A stretch of DNA of 64,000 nt from Pieris napi (Eukaryota; Arthropoda; Insecta; Lepidoptera; Pieridae), in NCBI RefSeq assembly GCF_905475465.1, contig NC_062256.1, positions 6,581,662-6,645,661 of the forward strand. Direction: 5' to 3'. The translations under genes were made by a program, and so were the position numbers. Numbering within the stretch: the first letter of the stretch is position 1; every line of letters begins with the position of its first letter. The notes under the pieces were generated by a model. The model worked only from the letters and a program-made list of their open reading frames with translations, was not told the origin of the DNA and searched no databases. Of the stretch, positions 1-10,981 are shown one piece after another.

Positions 1-2
1 TA

Positions 3-391
3 TATTGGTTGTTTGTAAAGTAGGTTTACGATCGAGATGTTTACGTGATAACGTCTTATTGGTGATATAAGTTTTTGGGAAGTAAGGAATTAATGAAGAT
101 AACAATTTTTTCAAATTTTAAATTACATCTATCGTTTTATTCACACTTTTGATGATAAATTTCGGGTGTAAAATGACAAGTTTACTTATTCGACTATGAT
201 ATACATTTTTCTTCATACATACATTCATACAAATCTCCATTCGTTTGTATGCCGCTAGAGTGAGATGAGACGGGAGATCGGTCCGTCTCTCTCTCGTTAT
301 ACCTGCGATCGCGCTCGTGTGGTTTTGGTGTGACACAAGTTTCTGAACATGTCACCCACCTAAAACGATTTTAAAGACGTTATCACGTCAA
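3..391 (+). mobile_element. Non-autonomous DNA element, family A, copy 1
   Basis: The left end reads GGTTGTTTGTAAAGTAGG and then an inner block ACGTGATAACGTC. The right end carries the inverted block GACGTTATCACGTCA. The same arrangement recurs at 10982-11388 (opposite orientation), 34138-34438 and 42417-42712. No coding capacity is seen. This copy is the most diverged. The superfamily cannot be assigned from the sequence alone. Confidence 0.6.
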
Positions 392-397
392 TATTAA

Positions 398-556
398 GTG
401 AAATTTTAATTTTAATTAAATTTAAATTAAAATTATGAATCTAAAAATTTTATAAAAAACTAGGATTAGATACCCTATTATAAAAAAATAAAATAAATTA
501 CTAAAATAGTATGTAATTATTTATTGAAACTTAAATAATTTGGCGGTATTTTAGTT
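398..556 (+). pseudogene. NUMT: fragment of mitochondrial 12S rRNA
   Basis: The stretch holds the highly conserved insect 12S blocks ACTAGGATTAGATACCCTAT and AACTTAAATAATTTGGCGGT at roughly their normal spacing, preceded by the AT-only segment expected upstream of them. The match stops abruptly at about 556, where a different repeat begins. It is only about 160 bp and embedded in nuclear repeats, so it is a nuclear insertion of mitochondrial DNA and not a functional rRNA gene. The exact left end is uncertain because both the 12S gene and the flank are AT-rich. Confidence 0.85.
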
Positions 557-558
557 CC

Positions 559-700
559 TGGGCACTTTGAAGGCTTCACAGCGATCTCACTGCTCCGAGG
601 AATTCTGTTCGTTGGGAAGCTACAGCCAAGCATTCCAGGACTACGTGGGTGACTCATTCCTCTGCGCTGAAACAGCCTCTGCACAAGAGACTGTCTGTCG
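559..700 (-). repeat. Dispersed repeat D, fragment
   Basis: The reverse complement of this GC-richer segment matches 6802-6935, sharing blocks such as GGCTGTTTCAGCGCAGA and CTCGGAGCAGTGAG. It abuts the NUMT directly. The class is unknown. Confidence 0.6.
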
Positions 701-857
701 CGCCTAGGAGAGTAAATTTTGTAGGTTTTAAATACGATTGCAACTTGTATTGGTGTTATTAAGGACAAAGGTAAGGTAGCTTTATTACTTTGATGAAAGT
801 AACAACTACAACAAGGTAAAATTTAAGGCGATTTTTGTCTGTATTGAGGTAAGTAAG

Positions 858-1025
858 GCTTAACAAAAACAAGAGAACGTATAATTCGAATTTCAAATTT
901 TAAAACAATATTTTAATTTAAATACAGAGTTGTCTTAATGCATCGACATTTCATATGAAGTTCGTGAATGTGCTACTTGATTAACCCGATACATACTAGA
1001 ATGTGAGGAAGTATAGAATGCTGGT
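858..1025 (+). repeat. Diverged direct duplication, copy 1
   Basis: The segment starts GCTTAACAAAAACAAGAGA and includes GTGCTACTTGATTAACCCGA. A second copy starts 292 bp downstream at 1150. The pair has several indels, so the duplication is old. Confidence 0.7.
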
Positions 1026-1149
1026 AGGCTGGGTATTGAGGGAAGTTAGTACCAAATATACAGATAAAATCCCACGGAATTCAAACCCAGAAAACCCAGC
1101 TACACAATAAAAACTTAAGTTCAAATGAAGTTAACTAAACTATAATTTT

Positions 1150-1315
1150 GCTTAACAAAAACAAGAGAAAACATAGAATTCGAATTTCAAATTTCGAATC
1201 AATACTTCAAATATGGAGTTGTCTTAATGCATACATTTCATATAAAGTTAGTGATTCGTGAATGTGCTACTTGATTAACCCGATACTAAATATGAAGCAA
1301 TATTGAACGCTGGCT
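1150..1315 (+). repeat. Diverged direct duplication, copy 2
   Basis: Second copy of 858-1025, with the same start motif and the same GTGCTACTTGATTAACCCGA block. The 124-bp spacer between the copies is not recognised. Confidence 0.7.
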
Positions 1316-1745
1316 TGCAGTGCCTTTGATTTCCGACCCAGCTTCGTTTGTGTTGGATACTCGGATATTATAATGAACATGCCATTTCAAATAATATAGA
1401 ATCGAAACAAAAGACACATGTCAGTTGCGTTACAGTATTGAAATCCATATTGCTTGCCGCAGACGAGCGTGGAACTGGAATGAAATCTATACAATTCAGA
1501 CAGTGTTGAAGTAATTTTCTATGATTATGTGTATCACTTGATATGCTACTAATAAAGATTATTTATTTACTAATTATACAACTACTATCTAATAGCCTAT
1601 GCGATAGTATGTGTAACTTAATTACCGTAACATAGTATATTTTACGTCGTTTTTGAGAATACACTCTGAGAACTCTGTGTTAAGGTGATGCCACTAATTT
1701 GTTCTGCAAATAACTCACGTTTCCGCCGTCTCAAATAGCTATGTT
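1316..1745. other. Unassigned AT-rich sequence
   Basis: No open frame, tRNA-like element or known repeat is seen here. Confidence 0.5.
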
Positions 1746-1750
1746 TATTA

Positions 1751-1967
1751 TTATATTATATTATATTATATTATATTATATTATATTATATTATATTATA
1801 TTATATTATATTATATTATATTATATTATATTATATTATATTATATTATATTATATTATATTATATTATATTATATTATATTATATTATATTATATTATA
1901 TTATATTATATTATATTATATTATATTATATTATATTATATTATATTATATTATATTATATTATATT
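1751..1967 (+). repeat. Pentanucleotide microsatellite (TTATA)n, about 43 units
   Basis: The array is essentially uninterrupted for about 217 bp, preceded by TTATTA. It creates a spurious open frame (Ile-Tyr repeats) that should not be read as a gene. Its length and purity suggest an actively mutating locus or an assembly-sensitive one. Confidence 0.95.
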
Positions 1968-1999
1968 GGTGTTAATTGGGCATATAAGTGATTGAGTAA

Positions 2000-3150
2000 C
2001 AGAAGATAGGGTAGGCCGTAGGATAGAGTAGGTGAGCTGGATCACTGTAAATTAATAAGTTAGGTCACCGTGACCACGCACGCTGTAAAGCACGCGAAAC
2101 GTCGGATAAATTTAAAATTATGTTAAATAATTGTAAATTTATAACAATACATAACTTTAATTCGGTTAAAAAGTTTTTTCATTTAGTTAGGTTTTGTTAA
2201 TTTTTGGTTTAATTCATATTCATACATATTATTCTCAAGTAGTCAGTTCGTGACTTACATCCCACCATGAACATGTATGTCATTAATAGAAGTATGTGTT
2301 AAGGCCAGAATTTAGTGTAGTTTTAAAGGCAGAATTTGGCGTCGAACATATTCCGGGGCCCTCATGATGACGGAACAAAAAATTGGTTCTAGCCGGGAGC
2401 TCAATGGATTCTCAAGGACGTATATTTACTAAACGAACACATAATGTTTTCTATGTAATGAATAATAGGTTTTTATGAATAATATAAAAAATATATTAAC
2501 TTACAATGTTACGCAGTGTTTTATTTGTGAATATTTGCTTTAAATATTTATCAGGCGTAGCGGACATGCAAAGCGGACTGAATTTTATTTGCTACAGTTA
2601 TCTTTGAAAATTAGGTACATTGTTACATCCAAGAGCCGGCTGGATTGACTATTCAAAACTATTTTTTGGATTTTTATATCAAAATTAACATTTGAATCGC
2701 ATTGCTTCCGATCTTTATATTATTGTTTTTTTTCTCGGTCATAGTAATAATAATAAATGGTAAATAAAAAAAAAATATTGATATAAATTATTTATTGACT
2801 TTTTTAGTTAATTATTAATTTCGCATATACAAGCAGTACTGCTAGAGATTTTTTTATAGTAGGATAAATTGTAGGTACTATAAGATCTGATCTATATAAA
2901 AAGTGTCGATGTAGAAATGTGATTAATACCGTGACCAGACCTGAGACTAGAGAATTAATTAGCTTGAGCTTCGAGAACATTCTGCTCTTCACCATATGCT
3001 GTGACTGACCATAGACTAGGACTGAAACCGTCAGTAATAGTAGTAGAATTTTAAAATTCCATATTAATTTTAATTATATATCTAAATAAGGGTACAACAG
3101 AGATACAAAATCGATTTCTAGAAGTACTATGTAGTAATGAGTAGCTCATT
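2000..3150. other. Unassigned AT-rich sequence
   Basis: No gene is seen. A GC-richer island at about 2063-2110 (CACGCACGCTGTAAAGC followed by ACGCGAAACGTCGG) looks like part of a dispersed element, but no ends could be found. Confidence 0.4.
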
Positions 3151-3489
3151 ATTGGGGCTTCTGGCGCACCGAAGGTCCAGCGTAAGGAGACCCCTAGTGG
3201 TGGTTGTGATTAGTAGAAACGATGGAGCAGGTTATATTGGGGTTAACTCGTTGTGTGGTTCGGTGTATGTTGAAGGGGAGTTTTAGATCTGCGGAGATAT
3301 TAGAAAAGTATCCTCAATTTTAAAATATTATTGGTTGGGTATCATAACAGAATGAATGGTTTTAGGATTATGGATTGATGCATGCTGTATGAACTGAAGA
3401 GTTAATTTATAAAATTCATATTACATTTCATTAACAACACAACCTGGAGTTAATTTACGCTGGACTTCCGGTGCGCCAGATTCCCCAAT
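3151..3489. mobile_element. TIR element, 339 bp, 35-bp imperfect inverted ends
   Basis: The left end (3151-3185) begins ATTGGGG and runs through TCTGGCGCACCG to CAGCGTAA. The right end (3455-3489) is its reverse complement with about 4 mismatches in 35. ATT flanks both outer ends as a possible 3-bp target duplication. There is no coding capacity, so this is a MITE-like element. Confidence 0.7.
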
Positions 3490-3518
3490 ATTAAGCTTCT
3501 ATAATGAACTACTATATA

Positions 3519-3770
3519 TATCCCTGAGGTCGTAGGTTCGATCCCCGGCTATGCACCAATGGACTTTCTTTCTATGTGCACATTTAACATTAGTTCGAAC
3601 GGTGAAGGAAAACATCGTGAGGAAACCGGCTTGCCTTAGACCCAAAAACGACGGGTTGTGTCTGGCTCAGGAGGCTGATCATCTACTTGCCTATTACATT
3701 GAAAAATGATCATGAAACAGATTCAGAAATCTGAGGCCCAGACCTGAAGAGGTTGTAGTGCCACTGATTA
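3519..3770 (+). mobile_element. tRNA-derived SINE (Metulj-like), 5'-truncated
   Basis: The B box GGTTCGATCCCCGG is intact, followed by the family body (CACCAATGGACTTTCTTTC, GGTGAAGGAAAACATCGTGA, CTGAGGCCCAGACCT) and the 3' end CCACTGATT. The A-box half is missing. It lies 30 bp beyond the TIR element at 3151-3489. Confidence 0.85.
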
Positions 3771-4084
3771 ATGAAATACTATTGCCATAACACCCAAAGC
3801 ACGTGGTCCAGGTGTTAGGGGATAATACTTTAGATATATTAATAGTAATCATTCGTATATTAGAACTTCAGTGCTTGCAATGCTTTAAAAGCTCCAGAAT
3901 GGGGATTCTCAAAATTAGTTTTTTGAAACAACGAAGATCATTATTACGGGCTTAAATAGATGACTAGCTTTATAAAAGTTCAAAGAAATGGGCGTATAAA
4001 TATTCATTCAGTAGCTACGGGGCTGCAAAAATACATATTACAATTAATAGGCTATAATTAACGTTTCAAGAAAAGTCAAACGTC

Positions 4085-4240
4085 AAAAATCATTTATTCA
4101 AATAGGTCAATGAACGTCAAAAATAAATATACATTGCTTCTAATTTTACATTTACTGCCAGTTCTCAAATCAAGGGCGTAGAACTGAAGAGAAGTAAACA
4201 ATAAACTCTGCGCCACAATTTTTTTTTAACAATCAAGGTA
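4085..4240 (-). mobile_element. LINE 3' end fragment
   Basis: On the minus strand this is a LINE 3' UTR: a GGCGCAGAG-type block, then the CAAGGGCGTAGAACTG complement, then the terminal AATAAATGATTTTTG. Related ends lie at 8517-8661, 21772-21893 and in the 25.3-25.9 kb duplication. Confidence 0.65.
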
Positions 4241-4553
4241 ATCGAGATACAAAAATAAATAAAGAATAAAATTCGCCCTTTATGCTGTGTTTTAGCCTTC
4301 AATATTTTAAGGAATAGAATTTAGACATTGAAATTTTTACAGAAGTCACTTTGCCATCGCATACAGTGCGAGTGAAAATTCAAAAAGCACGAGCATTTTA
4401 CGGAGTAAAAGAACAATTTCGTTAGGTGGATATTCGCTGACTTCAAAGGGCATTTCAACAGAGGATTCCCTTTGTTGACCTTTATGAAAGTGTTTAAAAC
4501 AAAAATTATATTACAGTAAGAGATATTTGAGAGGGTTTGATTCTATTTTGTGT

Positions 4554-4902
4554 TTTTTGAAGTTATTTTGGCGCGTTAAAGAAAAATGATGAGAGTAAAT
4601 TTTTACGAGTCCGCACACCGTCACAAAAAACCGACACCCTGAAGTTAGCATAGTCAACATTTTAAAATAAAAAATGACCATTTTTTTAATTATGTAGAAA
4701 TATTTTTTTTTGTGATATTTAAATAAACTTTATTTAACTAGATAAATTATAATAAAACTTTCAATGAATTAAATACCTTTTTTCTATTGTTAGTGTCGTT
4801 TTTTCTACAAACGTAGAATACAATTTTTGAAAAGATTTATATCTTGTTACGCCAAAGAAGTATAACTTCTAACGAGTGTACATAAGTACACACACATGTT
4901 TT
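4554..4902. mobile_element. Non-autonomous DNA element, family C, copy 1
   Basis: The left end TTTTTTGAAGTTATTTTGGC and the right end CAAAGAAGTATAACTTC are inverted relatives. The subterminal sequence GATGAGAGTAAATTTTTACG matches the copy at 54748-55090. No protein is encoded. Confidence 0.6.
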
Positions 4903-4979
4903 TTTGTTGTATGTTCTTTCTAAATAGAATGTTTAAATATAGATAACTGTGCGTATGTGTGTGTGATTAAAACCTTAAA

Positions 4980-5120
4980 ATTAACGGAATGTGTTCGAGT
5001 ACGACTCGACTCGTCCCCCCAGTTGGGTGATTAGGCTCAATAGCGGACGGATGCACACCTGGGTGTACACCGCGTGAATTACCCGCTTCATGATGCATAG
5101 GTTTACCCTAATAGGGCTTA
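4980..5120. other. GC-richer unassigned island
   Basis: About 130 bp with CCCCCCAGTTGGGTGATTAG and CACACCTGGGTGTACACC stands out from AT-rich flanks. No open frame and no second copy in the window were seen. Confidence 0.3.
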
Positions 5121-5237
5121 GTACATTTCTATATCACTATCTCATGGACTTCAGAAAATTATGTCTTACTAAAAAAAAGCTAAATAGCCAAGAAACTCAT
5201 GTAAATGTATTTATGATATTGGAAGAATTATAGAAGA

Positions 5238-5615
5238 CTAGCAGACTCGGCCAAGCGTTGCTGTGGCTAAGGTTTCTGTTATATTACATAGTAGTAAACT
5301 ATTCAAGGGAAACGGTAGGAGAACACCAATCATGGGAACTACCATGGTTTTTTGGTGGTTATGACATTAAATTGTAGCTTATGTGAAACGTTGGTACTTT
5401 CAACACAGCGCCATCTGTTAGAATTGTGACTATCAAATAATAAACAAATATTTTGCAATAAAATAATATTGCGGGTATAAATTGAGACGTAAGCTATCCT
5501 ATCTTTTAAGTTGGATCAAACTACAGACGGTGTGCAAATTTGATTGATATCGGTACGGTAGTTTAGGAGTCCATCGCGGACAAACAACGTGACACGTAAT
5601 TTATATATATTAAGA
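5238..5615 (-). mobile_element. Helitron-like non-autonomous element, 378 bp
   Basis: On the minus strand the element starts TCTTAATATATATAAATTAC after an A and ends in CTAG before a T, which is the Helitron arrangement (TC...CTRR between A and T). A hairpin-forming stretch (GCCAAGC, short loop, GCTGTGGC on the plus strand) lies about 10 bp inside the CTAG end. The same element occurs at 47590-47958 and as a deletion form at 45605-45720. It has no coding capacity, so it would depend on a Rep/helicase supplied elsewhere. Confidence 0.75.
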
Positions 5616-5639
5616 TTAATTTGATACATAGGGTCAACC

Positions 5640-6224
5640 ATTCGAAATTTGAAAATTGGGTTAGGTCACAGACGAAACACCTACAGGTACAAAGTAGGTA
5701 CCTACTTGTAAATTTGAAAAAGGAACATAAAATATTCGTAATATTTTTTTTCCTTCAACAAAGGGTGCTATGAATTCGGAAATATCGTGTAAACAGTCAC
5801 GAAAACATTTTTGTACGGTATTTATTGGGTAAAAACTTTAAATTGCTTCGTACCCACTTTGAGTGGCTATTGAACCAATTTGCCAGTTCCTTCTAACTCC
5901 ATCACGATAATCTGCTTCGATTTGTTGAACTTTTGCTGCTGTAATATTTATTTTAACCAATTTCAAAATATCTAAAGAGAAGGTTATCACAATAAGCCAT
6001 GCACGTTTCAGATTGTTTCATTTATATGAGTTGTGATCTGATCTGTGTTGTTTCCTCACATTTTTTCCGTGTACAGGCATTTGGTAATTGCCCACATACA
6101 CTGAAACATCTATTAGTACCTAACCTGCAAACACACGACCTTAGCGTAGAGAATACCATAACCATAACAACATATAAGTACTACATCGATGAATAAATTT
6201 CTACAGTCCGCTTCTATAGGCATT
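5640..6224. other. Unassigned AT-rich sequence
   Basis: No recognisable gene or repeat. The 65-codon open frame at 5999-6196 has no features that would distinguish it from chance. Confidence 0.4.
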
Positions 6225-6430
6225 TCTTTTACCGAACCAGCGAGCTATGGAAACGGCTTGCAGAGGAAGGCCTCCATTACTGGGAGATACGACCTCCAAA
6301 TTATAAAAAACTAACTCCGCCCTAAACGGCAGGCAACGCAAACACTAACATAGGCTGCAGTAGTTGCCTTTAATAGCTGTTCCGTAGGCTCGTTTGCTTC
6401 GTCGTTTATAATGTATTAATAAAAAAAAAC
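6225..6430 (+). mobile_element. Probable LINE 3' UTR with A-rich tail
   Basis: A GC-richer block (CCAGCGAGCTATGGAAACGG, CCGCCCTAAACGGCAGGC, GTTCCGTAGGCTCGTTTGC) ends in AATAAAAAAAAAC. The layout is that of a 5'-truncated LINE copy. The assignment rests on layout and general resemblance, since no coding remnant is present. Confidence 0.4.
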
Positions 6431-6678
6431 ATATTCCAATTGATAATTTGACATTTATATGAACGATAAAAGAGTGCCTAAAAAGAAATATTATTTTATA
6501 TCACACGAAAATGCTTATAAAAGAGAGTTGGTAACAAGATCATTTATCAAAAATCAGATTACACGAGCTTCTGTCGCGATGACAAACCGTCGAATAAATA
6601 TAACGCGTATCTTAACCCTTTCAGCATCAGATATTGAAACTTTTGGGTATCGTTTCTACGCTATTCGAAAGGACATTG

Positions 6679-6785
6679 TTTTTGGCCTTTTGGCCTCGAA
6701 TAAAGCGTTCTATGGGATTTGCGATTGGACCTAGGTTGTCCTAATATTCTATCTTAGATTTTGGCTTGATATATTATTTAGTAAA
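6679..6785 (+). repeat. Direct repeat flanking repeat D, copy 1
   Basis: The block GCGATTGGACCTAGGTTGTC and its flanks recur at 7098-7200. The two copies bracket repeat D, as in a duplication or two copies of one element. Confidence 0.7.
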
Positions 6786-6796
6786 TAGGGTCAAAA

Positions 6797-7015
6797 GGCT
6801 TGAGACTGTTTCAGCGCAGAAGAATCAGTCACCCAAGTAATCCTGGAATTCAAGGCTGTGGCTAAGCAACGTACAGAAATCCTCCGAGCAGTGAGGTCGC
6901 TCCGTGAAGCCTGCGAAGTGCCCAGGAGACTTCTATACTTCTGGAATGAGCTAGACTGCCTTAGTTAGCCAGGACTTTACCCACGGAGAGTCTAAGTGCG
7001 TAAACTGAGTCCACC
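6797..7015 (+). repeat. Dispersed repeat D, longest copy
   Basis: The left part matches 559-700 and the right part matches 50800-50905, both in inverse orientation (shared block CCAGGAGACTTCT joins the parts). It shows that the two other fragments belong to one family. The class is unknown and no open frame supports a protein. Confidence 0.6.
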
Positions 7016-7097
7016 GACCTTTGACCTTTAACCTTTTTAGGGGCAAAGAGTGATCTGTTAATTGATGTTAATTGATCCCCATGGACACTCATATCAT

Positions 7098-7200
7098 GCT
7101 TTTGGCCTTTGTGTCTCGTATAAAGCATTCGATGAGATTTGCGATTGGACCTAGGTTGTCCTTATGTCTAATCTTACCTTTTGGCTTAATATTTTTTAGA
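7098..7200 (+). repeat. Direct repeat flanking repeat D, copy 2
   Basis: Second copy of 6679-6785, with GCGATTGGACCTAGGTTGTC conserved exactly. Confidence 0.7.
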
Positions 7201-8516
7201 GAACTGAGACAAACCGTCATCTGATGTTTATTGATCCCAAGTACTCACATCGGTAGATACGCAAGTGCCTTGCAGTTAGGGTGAGAATCAAAAACGAGAG
7301 AAAAATAATTTTTGACACAGGAGTCCTATCGCTTGGACTGATTTATCACCCTTAGGGTCTAGCGCTATCTGACAGTCGTGAAACGCAACAATAGTGTTTA
7401 TCGTACCAATAATTAATAAATAGCTAATTTGGACCTTATGTAGAACTTATCCGTACATTGTGAAACAGACCCCAAGTCTACCGCTGTTAAGAGATCAGCT
7501 CTACTAGACTCACATGAATATGAATTGGTAGACAAAATTCTTGCGCACTGAACTTGAGTTTTTCTTGTCTCTGGCGGTTCCGCTGGTTGCAGTGGATACT
7601 TAAGAATTTGAGTTTAAAAAAATAATTTGAATGATTTTTCATTATATTACACAAAGCTAAGTCTAGCTAAGTCAAATGTAGGTATCTGACTCAGTTGTAT
7701 ATTTTAACGTACTGCGCATACAGGTGGCAACAGCATCAACGCACTACTAAAAATATCTCTTACTAAGCCTATTCTATTTCTCTAAATATTGAGTCTATAC
7801 TAGTATTTACAATGGGTTATACATGCAAAATGATAAGTTATTGTTTGTCAAAATGAATAGTAGGTACTAATGGTACTAAAAATTGTTGTGTTAAAAAGTT
7901 AATTTACTAACATCACGCTTTGACAGAAATAACGGGCATAAATCAGCAGGGCGCAGATTAAATAGGTCGTATGTGTTTTGTGTAAGTTTGACGTTTGTAC
8001 AATAGATATCGTGAGTTGTACCAAGTTCTTAAATACACTTAAGTCATTTTAAAATTGTCACTTTAATTATACGAACCTCTGTATATAACTAAACAGTACT
8101 ATATTATTTCTATTCACATATACAATTTTGTATTTTGTAGCCTTTAATAACATGTATGTGTTTTTTATAAACTAATCATACGAAAAATGTGAAGATGAAT
8201 TCAATGTACATCGAACTATGACCCTAACTAATTAGACAAACTCGGAATCGCTTTTGACGTTTACGCTTTGAGAACCCGTCGCCATTTTCTCAAAGATATT
8301 ACTCCTTGTCTATACCACGTCGTGGTTTAACCCCCTTTAAACTGAGAACGCACTGCAGCAAAACTGCCGCGTTTTTACCGACGGTGAGGTAGAATAATTT
8401 ATGCTTAGGGGATATGCCGCTAATATTATTTTAAAATACAATTACGTAGACAGACAGTTTTATTGGTAATAAGCGATTTTATTGAGGCTAACGGAATCCA
8501 AAGAAACTTCTTCCAA
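7201..8516. other. Unassigned sequence
   Basis: About 1.3 kb of mostly AT-rich DNA without a supportable gene, RNA or repeat. Confidence 0.45.
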
Positions 8517-8661
8517 AATCATTTATTCATATAGGTAACATAATGTACACTTATGAACGTTATAAAAGAAAAACATATTAAATGCTTCTAACTTTACATT
8601 TTTTCAATTCAAGGGCGTAAAACTGGCAATAAACTCTCCGCCACTCTTTTTAATCGCCAGG
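8517..8661 (-). mobile_element. LINE 3' end fragment
   Basis: Same 3'-UTR family as 4085-4240. The plus strand shows AAATCATTTATTCATATAGG, CAAGGGCGTAAAACTGGC and CTCTTTTTAATCGCCAGG in the order expected for a minus-strand LINE end. Confidence 0.7.
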
Positions 8662-8849
8662 TTTTTTTATTTTCATAACGAGCTATAGGTATATCTCATC
8701 TCTATTGACATTGTCTTTAGGCGACGCGAGCGCCACAACGTCAAATAAAACCTCTTTTAAAATAGGTAAGCATGAAGAAGAAAAAAGACATCGTTTTCAA
8801 GATAAATAATATTTTTTCTTGCAACGCATTCACGAGACTCGGGTGTCTA

Positions 8850-8925
8850 GAGTGTTCATCGGTGGCGGTATCACTTAACATCAGATGAGCCTCCTGCCCC
8901 TTTGCCCCATGTTCAAAAAGTGCAA
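8850..8925 (+). mobile_element. LINE-R 3' fragment
   Basis: It contains GGCGGTATCACTTAACATCA followed by GATGAGCCTCCTGCCC, the 3' end seen in about ten other fragments here (for example 20955-21272 and 41707-41905). Confidence 0.7.
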
Positions 8926-9266
8926 GGGTCTACATTCAATCGACAATATCGACATAAAAAGCTTGTTCCTAAAAGGAATCAATAAAACAGATGTCCATGG
9001 CCTATGCGTAAAATGATTTGAAAAACGCTTAAGCGTCAAATAGACGCTCGCGAAAATACTCGCAGTGCGGCCACCACCTTCTGTGTTTTTAGTTAATACC
9101 CCTTCGAAAATGATAAGATGATGGCTTTACAAGCGCGCAGTAATTACGGCCGTCCAATTACCGCCCGTCAAGGAAGCGAGTCATTGAACGCTTCTGTTTA
9201 CCAAATCAGAGCTTACTCATCTTTATCTATAGAAAGTGCATGTTTGAAAATATTATTACAAATTAA

Positions 9267-9733
9267 GGACCTATCCGGTCGCCAAACTCCAAAAAAGTAC
9301 ATTATTTCTTTCCATTTTTCGTCATCGTTTCTTGAAGTAGGGCGAATGGAAAAAATATATTATGGTGGAGTTGAGATCCATTTTGAAAGATCGATATGTC
9401 TCGTATACATAAGATATGTATACGAGAATCGTAAAGATACACGATTTAAATAACTTCGCTCGATAGAAAAAAATTCAAACATAGCCAATTTTTGACACAT
9501 TGAATTCATTTTATGACGAAAATGTATGTAGAACATGATTTTGAAATTTACACGATATATGTTATCGCAAGCCAAGTAATCCATATCAGAAAAATTGATA
9601 AAATTACATTAATTTAATGTTTTACATAACTAATGGTTATTACGGGCCGGCGCGTCTCAGTGCTCCAGCTCTCCACTGCGCCCCGCAGTCCACCCCGAGA
9701 CACTGACACAGAAATTCGTGCTGGGATAGGGCC
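9267..9733 (+). mobile_element. TTAA-flanked MITE (piggyBac-type), copy 1
   Basis: The 467-bp unit starts GGACCTATCC and ends GGATAGGGCC, about 10-bp inverted ends with one mismatch, and each end is followed directly by TTAA (9263-9266 and 9734-9737). The whole unit recurs in inverse orientation at 13510-13915, also between TTAA sites. TTAA target duplication is the hallmark of piggyBac elements, and the lack of a transposase makes this non-autonomous. Open frames of 74-111 codons inside it are not conserved between the copies. Confidence 0.85.
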
Positions 9734-9739
9734 TTAAGT

Positions 9740-10130
9740 GTAACCACTAACCGTAGAAACTTGAACGATTTAATTTCAATCATAAATCATTGTCGAATGT
9801 GAATTGTAAAAAATATCTGGGGATAAATGGATTCTTATTTGATTACTAAGGAACCGTAATATCTGAGGCCAAAATCTATGTGATATTATCGTATTTATGC
9901 GGTCCTATTGAAGGCTTTCGCGGTTAAATATTAAATAACGCCTGTATGAAATTGCATAGCAAAATATAGCCTATTCGAAGTTAACTGGTGCCTAATAAAA
10001 ATCTTTTAATAACTTAGTAATTTCAATTATTTTGTGTCTTCACTAAGACATTATGGAAAATTGCAATCTAGGCTAACTTAATAGTAAGTAATTTTAGTAT
10101 AACCCAATTTACTAATAATAATTTCAATTA
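9740..10130. other. Unassigned AT-rich sequence
   Basis: Nothing recognisable. Confidence 0.4.
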
Positions 10131-10604
10131 ATAAAAAAAAAGTGCGTGCCAACAAAGTACACATGTCTGAAGTGAAACTTCTTTGGCAAACAAATTTTGC
10201 CCACATTTATACAAATCTAAAACTTTTAGATTTCCGAGACGTAGAGGGAGGGAAAAAGGAAGATATGTTAGGAATTTAATTGTCATTGAAATATTAAAAG
10301 TGTCGAAAATTAAAACAAATTAAAAATTTAATTTTTAAATTTATTTCTTCGATAATATAAAACACGTGAAATTTTAATTTACAATTCTTCATTTGAGAGT
10401 ACAATAAAATATTTTGCATAAAATATAAAATACTAATATTTCATAAATTCTCTTTACGAAATTTTTATTTTAAAAATAGAATTTATATAAGGTAATTCGC
10501 CCTTCCTCGCTCTCTCTCAATCAGTCTCAATCGCTCTCTCCCTTTTCTTCAATAAAAACGCTGCACATCGTGACGCTATTATTGCGTTTCATCCGTAAAA
10601 AATC
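10131..10604 (-). mobile_element. Non-autonomous DNA element, family B, one end lost
   Basis: The end ACACATGTCTGAAGTGAAAC is present. The body matches 18868-19238 and 61394-61760 in inverse orientation (TTAGATTTCCGAGACG, the CTCTCTCTC block, GCGTTTCATC). The opposite terminus with its GAAGT palindrome is missing. Confidence 0.65.
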
Positions 10605-10981
10605 CGTAATCCTATACCATCGTTTTCGAATCAAAAAAATTCATAATGAAGATTAATCGCATTCACAAGATATAACGCTACCCTGCAATTTCGTCCGCCA
10701 ACTAATTTGTCATTCGAATATCAAATTACGCAATGGCTCGTAACAGTAGCTCACGGTTTTAAAATAAAATTGAATTCGGTGTCTGGTCGCAAGCGTAATT
10801 GTAGCCACTGCTTCTGTCAACTATGAACGCGGTAATTGGCGTGTAAATGTGGACCGGTGTTTTGTAAATAATGTTAATTATTCCATTTGTGATAAACGTA
10901 TAGATTTTTGCCGTTCCAATAACAACAATAGCATGCATCTTATTATAGTAAACGAATTAAATTTACCTTAGTTACCTGATT

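Noticed and set aside
1741..1995. 84-codon open frame of Ile-Tyr repeats
   Set aside because: It is only the translation of the (TTATA)n microsatellite.
2055..2106. Possible hammerhead ribozyme, because of CACGCGAAACGTC
   Set aside because: The GAAAC box is there, but the required CUGANGA core is not; the nearest sequence is CTGTAAAG. Without the core no ribozyme can be claimed.
2804..2995. 63-codon minus-strand frame
   Set aside because: No motif, AT-rich composition and no neighbouring support; expected by chance.
6459..6734. 91-codon plus-strand frame
   Set aside because: The 3' part lies in the duplicated block 6679-6785 and no protein feature is recognisable.
9118..9584. Overlapping 111- and 74-codon frames
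   Set aside because: They fall largely in the TTAA MITE and are not kept in the second copy.
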